A stretch of 17,138 nt of DNA from the NCBI GenBank assembly GCA_016649455.1, contig JAENXO010000011.1:1-17138 (forward strand). Reading direction: 5' to 3'. Position numbers and translations under genes: made by a program. Under the pieces are notes generated by a model. The model searched no databases and was not told where the DNA came from. It worked only from the letters and a program-made list of their open reading frames with translations. Position 1 is the first letter of the stretch; each line of letters starts with the position of its first letter. Shown in pieces: positions 13,895-17,138 of the stretch. The stretch comes from Gemmatimonadota bacterium. GTDB taxonomy: Bacteria > Gemmatimonadota > Gemmatimonadetes > Palauibacterales > Palauibacteraceae.

Positions 13895-16864
13895 CTACCG
13901 CTCATGGACCACAAGCCCGTCCTTGATCACCCGCCATGGAAGGCGAGCGTTCAGGACATCCTCCAGCGGATTCTCATCGAGGAGGATCAGGTCGGCCAAC
14001 TTCCCGACCTCAAGCGTGCCAAGGTCAGCGTCGACACCCTCGGAGACGGCTATGTCCAGCGTTGCCATCCGGATGATATCGGCTGCGGGGATCCCCGCAG
14101 CCTGGAGTGCCTCCATCTCCAGGTGAACGCCGTACATACCCCCGCGTAAATCGGATCCCACCAGGAGCTGGACTCCTCTCTCATGAGCGCTCCACAACGA
14201 TTGGCGTTGTGCCTGCAGAGCTCCGAGATAGTCGCTGGTTCCATATCCGATGCCATAAGCAGCGCGCCCCCCGGTTCCGGAAAAGCCCGAAGTGCTCGGC
14301 CGCTTCTCACTCCCGGGATCCAGTCGGAGGCGTACCGTATTTTCCACTCCTTGAACACCTGTCGTGGGATCCCAATAGGTGCCGGACTCCGCCAGGAGGC
14401 CCAGGATGTCGTCGTGATACGCCTGCGGAAATGGCCCATGCTCGACGCTTCGGAAGCCCAGAGTGACGAGTCGGACGACCGCCTCGGCGATCATGGCGTG
14501 TCCCATGAGCGGAAGCCCCTGAATCTCTGCTTCCTGCGCGATAACGCGCTGGAGGTTCCAGGGGACGGAGCGATAGGCTTTGATGAACCGCGCCCCAAGT
14601 TCCCGCCACAGGCGCACGTGATGCCGGGCGTCTTCCTCCGTCGCGATGCGATTCCACCAGTCACCCCAGACTCCCTCCGGGCCCTCGAAGATCTCTCCCG
14701 GCGTGAATCTTCGAGGAAAGGCCTCGGTCGTAGCCCGCTCCCGATCCAGCTCCTGGATGGCCAAATGAATAGGTGAGCCCGCGTCTCGGATGGAGGTAAT
14801 GCCCTGAGTCAGTAGATCGTAGCCCCCAGGCCCTCCAATTTCACTCCCGGGGTGCCAGTGAGCGTCCCACAGCCCCGGCACGACAAAACGACCTTCGCCT
14901 TCGAGAACTGTGGCCCCGCTCGGGTCGAAACTGACCGGAACCCGGCCCATGCCGACGATCCGACCGCCCTCGACATAGACGTCTAGTGGTTCGGAGAACC
15001 CGGTCCCGGCTGGTTCCAGGACACGAACGTTCTGCAGGACCAGGGGCGGGCGGGGAGCTGCCGGGAGCGCCAGAGACACAGGAATCTCCTCCGGCGAGCC
15101 TTGAGGGAGAGCAGCCCGGAAAATCCTCGGCCCGTGCGCGTAAACGACCGCATCTCCAGCCGCAGTGAACCTGATGCCACCCAGACCGCCGGCCGCAGAC
15201 AGCCGCGTGATCTCGTCCTCTGTCACGACCGAGTCGCCGGGCAACGCTTCGTGGAGATCCGCCACCCAGATCTCGGCATTGCGACGAAAAACGAGCCAAC
15301 GGCCGTCGGGGGAGACGATGGCGTTGCGGCTCTGTCCTTTCAGCGCCGTCAGTTCAACAGCATCGGCAGGACGCTCTGTGGAGATTCGAAACACGCCTCC
15401 ATCGTCCCCCGTGGCGTACACCCATTCGCCGTCCGATGAGATGCTGGCGCGCGACCAACCCCCCGAGGGGACCAGGGTCTGCTCCGTACCGTCCGCCACT
15501 GTTACCAGCGTGAGCCCCCCTGGGGACATGACCACGATTCCCGTTCCGTCGGCCGTCCAAATCGGTGCCCATGTCCATTGGAACGCCTGAGCCAGGACTC
15601 GACGGGTCCCGGTCACACCCTCGCTCACGACGAGTTCGTTGCTGTCCGCGCTGCCGTTGTCCCGCACATAGGCAAAGCTCTCTCCGTCGGGCGCAAAGAC
15701 AGGGTCGTATGCGGGGCCATCGTCGATGCGCTCAGGCACTGCGTCAGGACCATCGAGAGACTGGCGCCAGAGCATGCCCGCAGCAGTGAACAGTACCTGC
15801 GACGCATCAGGACTCAGCGCTGGATACGCGACCATCCGAACCGGCGCCGGTCTCTGGTCCCGGTAGGTTGGCAGTGGCGGAGAGGGAGCTCCGACCGCGA
15901 GGGTATTCGTCACTTGCGCCTCGAACAGGACCGGCAAGCGTGACCCCGCCGGGACCGATCCGCGCCACAGGTGTCCGTAGTCACCGGTGTAGACACCGGT
16001 GCCTCCAGGTTCCACTCCAAAGGTCTGCCCCCAAGACAAGCCCCGGGGCGCATTGACGTCGCCCTCGAAGATGAGGAGATCCGGCCCGGAGGCCTCTTCC
16101 ACGCGGTAGATTGCGCTCGGTCGACGTCGCAAAGGCGCCGGAAAAAACTTCCGATAGAACAGGGCGCCGCTGTTGCTATCCACGGTGAGGTAGTCGATGA
16201 CCCCTTCCCGGACGGCGAACTCACTGACGGACCCTTCTGCCGACCACCTCTCGATTCGGGATCGCGAGCAGGCCAGGCATCCCTCCTCCCGCTCAACCCG
16301 AGACCAGTACAGCGTTCCGTCGGGGGCAAAGGCGACCCCGTGGTACTCAGCTGGATCCGCGGTGAGCGTCTCCACTTCTCCGGTGACCAGGTCCAGGATC
16401 CGCACGCGTGAGGCAGGAACTTGAGGAGGATGGACCGGCAGGTCGAAGGCGAGGTACGCGATCCGTGTGCCGTCCGGTGACCAGGAGGGCCTGGCAGCTT
16501 CTACCTCATTAGTGAGCGCTTCGATCTCTCCCGTCTCGAGGCTCAGGACCACGAGGTTGTCCCCAGCGCCCCCCCGATCAGACACGAAAGCGATTCTCGT
16601 CCCGTCCGGAGACACCGCAGGTTCCTTGTCGTAGAAAGGCCCGCGCGTGAGCTGCACAGCGACTCCACCCTCCAGGGGAACCCGGTAAAGGTGCCCGAGC
16701 AGGGTGAACACCAAGCCCTCATCGTCAGGAAGAACCACAACGTCGGGATCCGTGACCTCGTCGGTCGTGAACCGGACTTCCCGCAACGGCGTCTCCTGAG
16801 TCAGAGCAGAGGCGGGAAGGAACGCGATGGCAACGGCACCGGCGAGGAAAAGACACTGTCGCAT
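13895..16864 (-). CDS. Secreted TolB-like propeller plus metal-dependent amidohydrolase fusion
   Basis: 989 residues from ATG 16864, with an AGGA upstream. An N-terminal signal peptide (MRQCLFLAGAVAIAFLPASA, probable cleavage after residue 20) sends it out of the cytoplasm. About residues 25-580 are a PD40/WD40-like TolB propeller with repeated SPDGTRIAFVSD, SPDGTRIAYLAF, APDGTLYW, SPDASQVLFTA, APDGESFAYV and SPDGRWLVFRR. The rest is an amidohydrolase with its ligands in order: His669 and His671 (WDAHWHPG), Lys762 as probable carboxylated lysine (RFIKAYRS), His789 (GHAMIAEAV), His809 (SVEHGPFP) and Asp905 (GSDLRGG), followed by the usual closing GTLEVGKLADLILLDENPLEDV. This fits the imidazolonepropionase/prolidase-like branch, so it is probably a periplasmic hydrolase of cyclic or peptide amides. 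The natural substrate cannot be told from sequence. It stands alone on its strand. Confidence 0.92.
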   Translation of the reverse strand: MRQCLFLAGAVAIAFLPASALTQETPLREVRFTTDEVTDPDVVVLPDDEGLVFTLLGHLYRVPLEGGVAVQLTRGPFYDKEPAVSPDGTRIAFVSDRGGAGDNLVVLSLETGEIEALTNEVEAARPSWSPDGTRIAYLAFDLPVHPPQVPASRVRILDLVTGEVETLTADPAEYHGVAFAPDGTLYWSRVEREEGCLACSRSRIERWSAEGSVSEFAVREGVIDYLTVDSNSGALFYRKFFPAPLRRRPSAIYRVEEASGPDLLIFEGDVNAPRGLSWGQTFGVEPGGTGVYTGDYGHLWRGSVPAGSRLPVLFEAQVTNTLAVGAPSPPLPTYRDQRPAPVRMVAYPALSPDASQVLFTAAGMLWRQSLDGPDAVPERIDDGPAYDPVFAPDGESFAYVRDNGSADSNELVVSEGVTGTRRVLAQAFQWTWAPIWTADGTGIVVMSPGGLTLVTVADGTEQTLVPSGGWSRASISSDGEWVYATGDDGGVFRISTERPADAVELTALKGQSRNAIVSPDGRWLVFRRNAEIWVADLHEALPGDSVVTEDEITRLSAAGGLGGIRFTAAGDAVVYAHGPRIFRAALPQGSPEEIPVSLALPAAPRPPLVLQNVRVLEPAGTGFSEPLDVYVEGGRIVGMGRVPVSFDPSGATVLEGEGRFVVPGLWDAHWHPGSEIGGPGGYDLLTQGITSIRDAGSPIHLAIQELDRERATTEAFPRRFTPGEIFEGPEGVWGDWWNRIATEEDARHHVRLWRELGARFIKAYRSVPWNLQRVIAQEAEIQGLPLMGHAMIAEAVVRLVTLGFRSVEHGPFPQAYHDDILGLLAESGTYWDPTTGVQGVENTVRLRLDPGSEKRPSTSGFSGTGGRAAYGIGYGTSDYLGALQAQRQSLWSAHERGVQLLVGSDLRGGMYGVHLEMEALQAAGIPAADIIRMATLDIAVSEGVDADLGTLEVGKLADLILLDENPLEDVLNARLPWRVIKDGLVVHER

Positions 16865-17025
16865 GGTCTGTCCTGGGCTGGGGCGAATCGCACCTGTCTA
16901 CCCATCGTCCTGCAGTCTCGAATGTCAGGTCTCATACCGAAGAGTAACAGGCCGCTAACGGTTTCGCCTGGAAGCGGTTGCGAATTGAACACGAGAATCT
17001 GACTGGCCGGCTTGGTAACGTAACG
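16865..17025 (-). promoter_or_regulatory. Upstream region of the amidohydrolase gene
   Basis: 161 bases with no gene. It must hold the promoter of the amidohydrolase, but I could not pick credible -35/-10 boxes. A near-palindromic AACGGTT core lies at about 16957-16963, and the GTAAC repeats of the dyad below begin at 17015. Confidence 0.4.
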
Positions 17026-17051
17026 TTACAAGAATATTCTGGCAGCGTTAC
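17015..17051. promoter_or_regulatory. Operator-like AT-rich dyad with nested palindromes
   Basis: GTAAC is repeated directly at 17015-17019 and 17020-17024. GTAACGTTAC (17020-17029) is a perfect 10-bp palindrome with a central CG, the form typical of LacI-family operators. AGAATATTCT (17031-17040) is a second perfect palindrome. The arms GTAACG (17020-17025) and CGTTAC (17046-17051) are placed symmetrically around the same centre (between 17035 and 17036), so 13 of 16 pairs match over 32 bp. It lies about 155-190 bases upstream of the amidohydrolase start and overlaps the 3' end of the possible gene at the right edge. Confidence 0.5.
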
Positions 17052-17138
17052 ATTCGACAGGATCCCTCGGAGGACCCTTGTCTTGAATCACCAACTCGGG
17101 ATGATACTCCATGATCGAGTGCACCAGGCGTGAGGATG
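17026..17138 (-). CDS. Possible C-terminus of a gene cut by the window edge (LacI-like ending)
   Basis: The minus-strand frame is open from the window edge to TAA at 17026-17028 and reads RLVHSIMEYHPELVIQDKGPP near its middle. A PxxLV(I/V)xxxxxPP ending resembles the last strand of many LacI/PurR-family regulators, and the LacI-type palindrome nearby fits, but only 37 codons are visible. It could also be another family or a chance frame. Confidence 0.35.
   Translation of the reverse strand, partial: SSRLVHSIMEYHPELVIQDKGPPRDPVECNAARIFL

Noticed and set aside
13728..14126. Plus-strand frame beginning near the YdhR stop with a hydrophobic stretch
   Set aside because: Only the first 20-odd residues look membrane-like; the rest lies antisense to the amidohydrolase 3' end and reads as shadow sequence.
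1..17138. Mobile elements, CRISPR arrays, tRNA or rRNA genes
   Set aside because: I saw no transposase motifs, no regularly spaced repeats with unique spacers, and no cloverleaf-like or rRNA-like segment.

Overview
The window is GC-rich bacterial chromosomal DNA with tightly packed genes on both strands. Secreted beta-propeller proteins, a very long TolB-propeller/amidohydrolase fusion and many small lipoproteins together suggest a Gram-negative soil or marine lineage such as Gemmatimonadota or a relative. This is a guess from gene content; there is no rRNA or other marker gene. I found no tRNA, CRISPR array, transposase or phage gene.

Layout. (1) 1-405: the end of an unrecognised, probably exported protein. 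(2) 486-1265: a DUF4136-type lipoprotein with a large Gly/Tyr/Trp/Pro-rich insert. It overlaps tail-to-tail with (3) 1244-2245, minus strand, a six-bladed beta-propeller protein that is probably a lipoprotein. (4) 2246-2682: a divergent control region with an 11-bp tandem repeat, two strong hairpins and a possible 36-codon leader ORF. (5) 2683-12480: six plus-strand genes in one operon, joined by ATGA/GTGA overlaps or a 4-nt gap. They encode an RND/MMPL-type exporter, a PEP-synthase-like phosphotransferase without the PEP barrel, a BtaA-like (DUF3419) aminocarboxypropyl transferase, a fusion of a CTP-dependent polyprenol/diacylglycerol kinase-like domain with a UbiA prenyltransferase-like domain, a GNAT-like acyltransferase and a phosphatidylserine decarboxylase. 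(6) 12846-13346: a small aromatic-rich lipoprotein. (7) 13418-13744: a YdhR-family protein. (8) 13895-16864, minus strand: a secreted 989-residue TolB-like propeller plus metal-dependent amidohydrolase. (9) 17026-17138, minus strand: a possible C-terminus of another gene. An AT-rich dyad that resembles an operator overlaps its end.

The most interesting part is the six-gene operon. Every enzyme family in it acts on lipids, or plausibly could, and the exporter belongs to a superfamily that includes lipid transporters. The simplest reading is that the operon makes and exports a non-standard polar lipid. A SAM-derived amino-carboxypropyl group, a pyruvoyl decarboxylase and an N- or O-acyltransferase would then shape the head group, and a prenyl or phosphoryl step would be done by the kinase-UbiA fusion. 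I do not recognise this gene set as a described pathway; the product is inference, while the family assignments rest on visible motifs.
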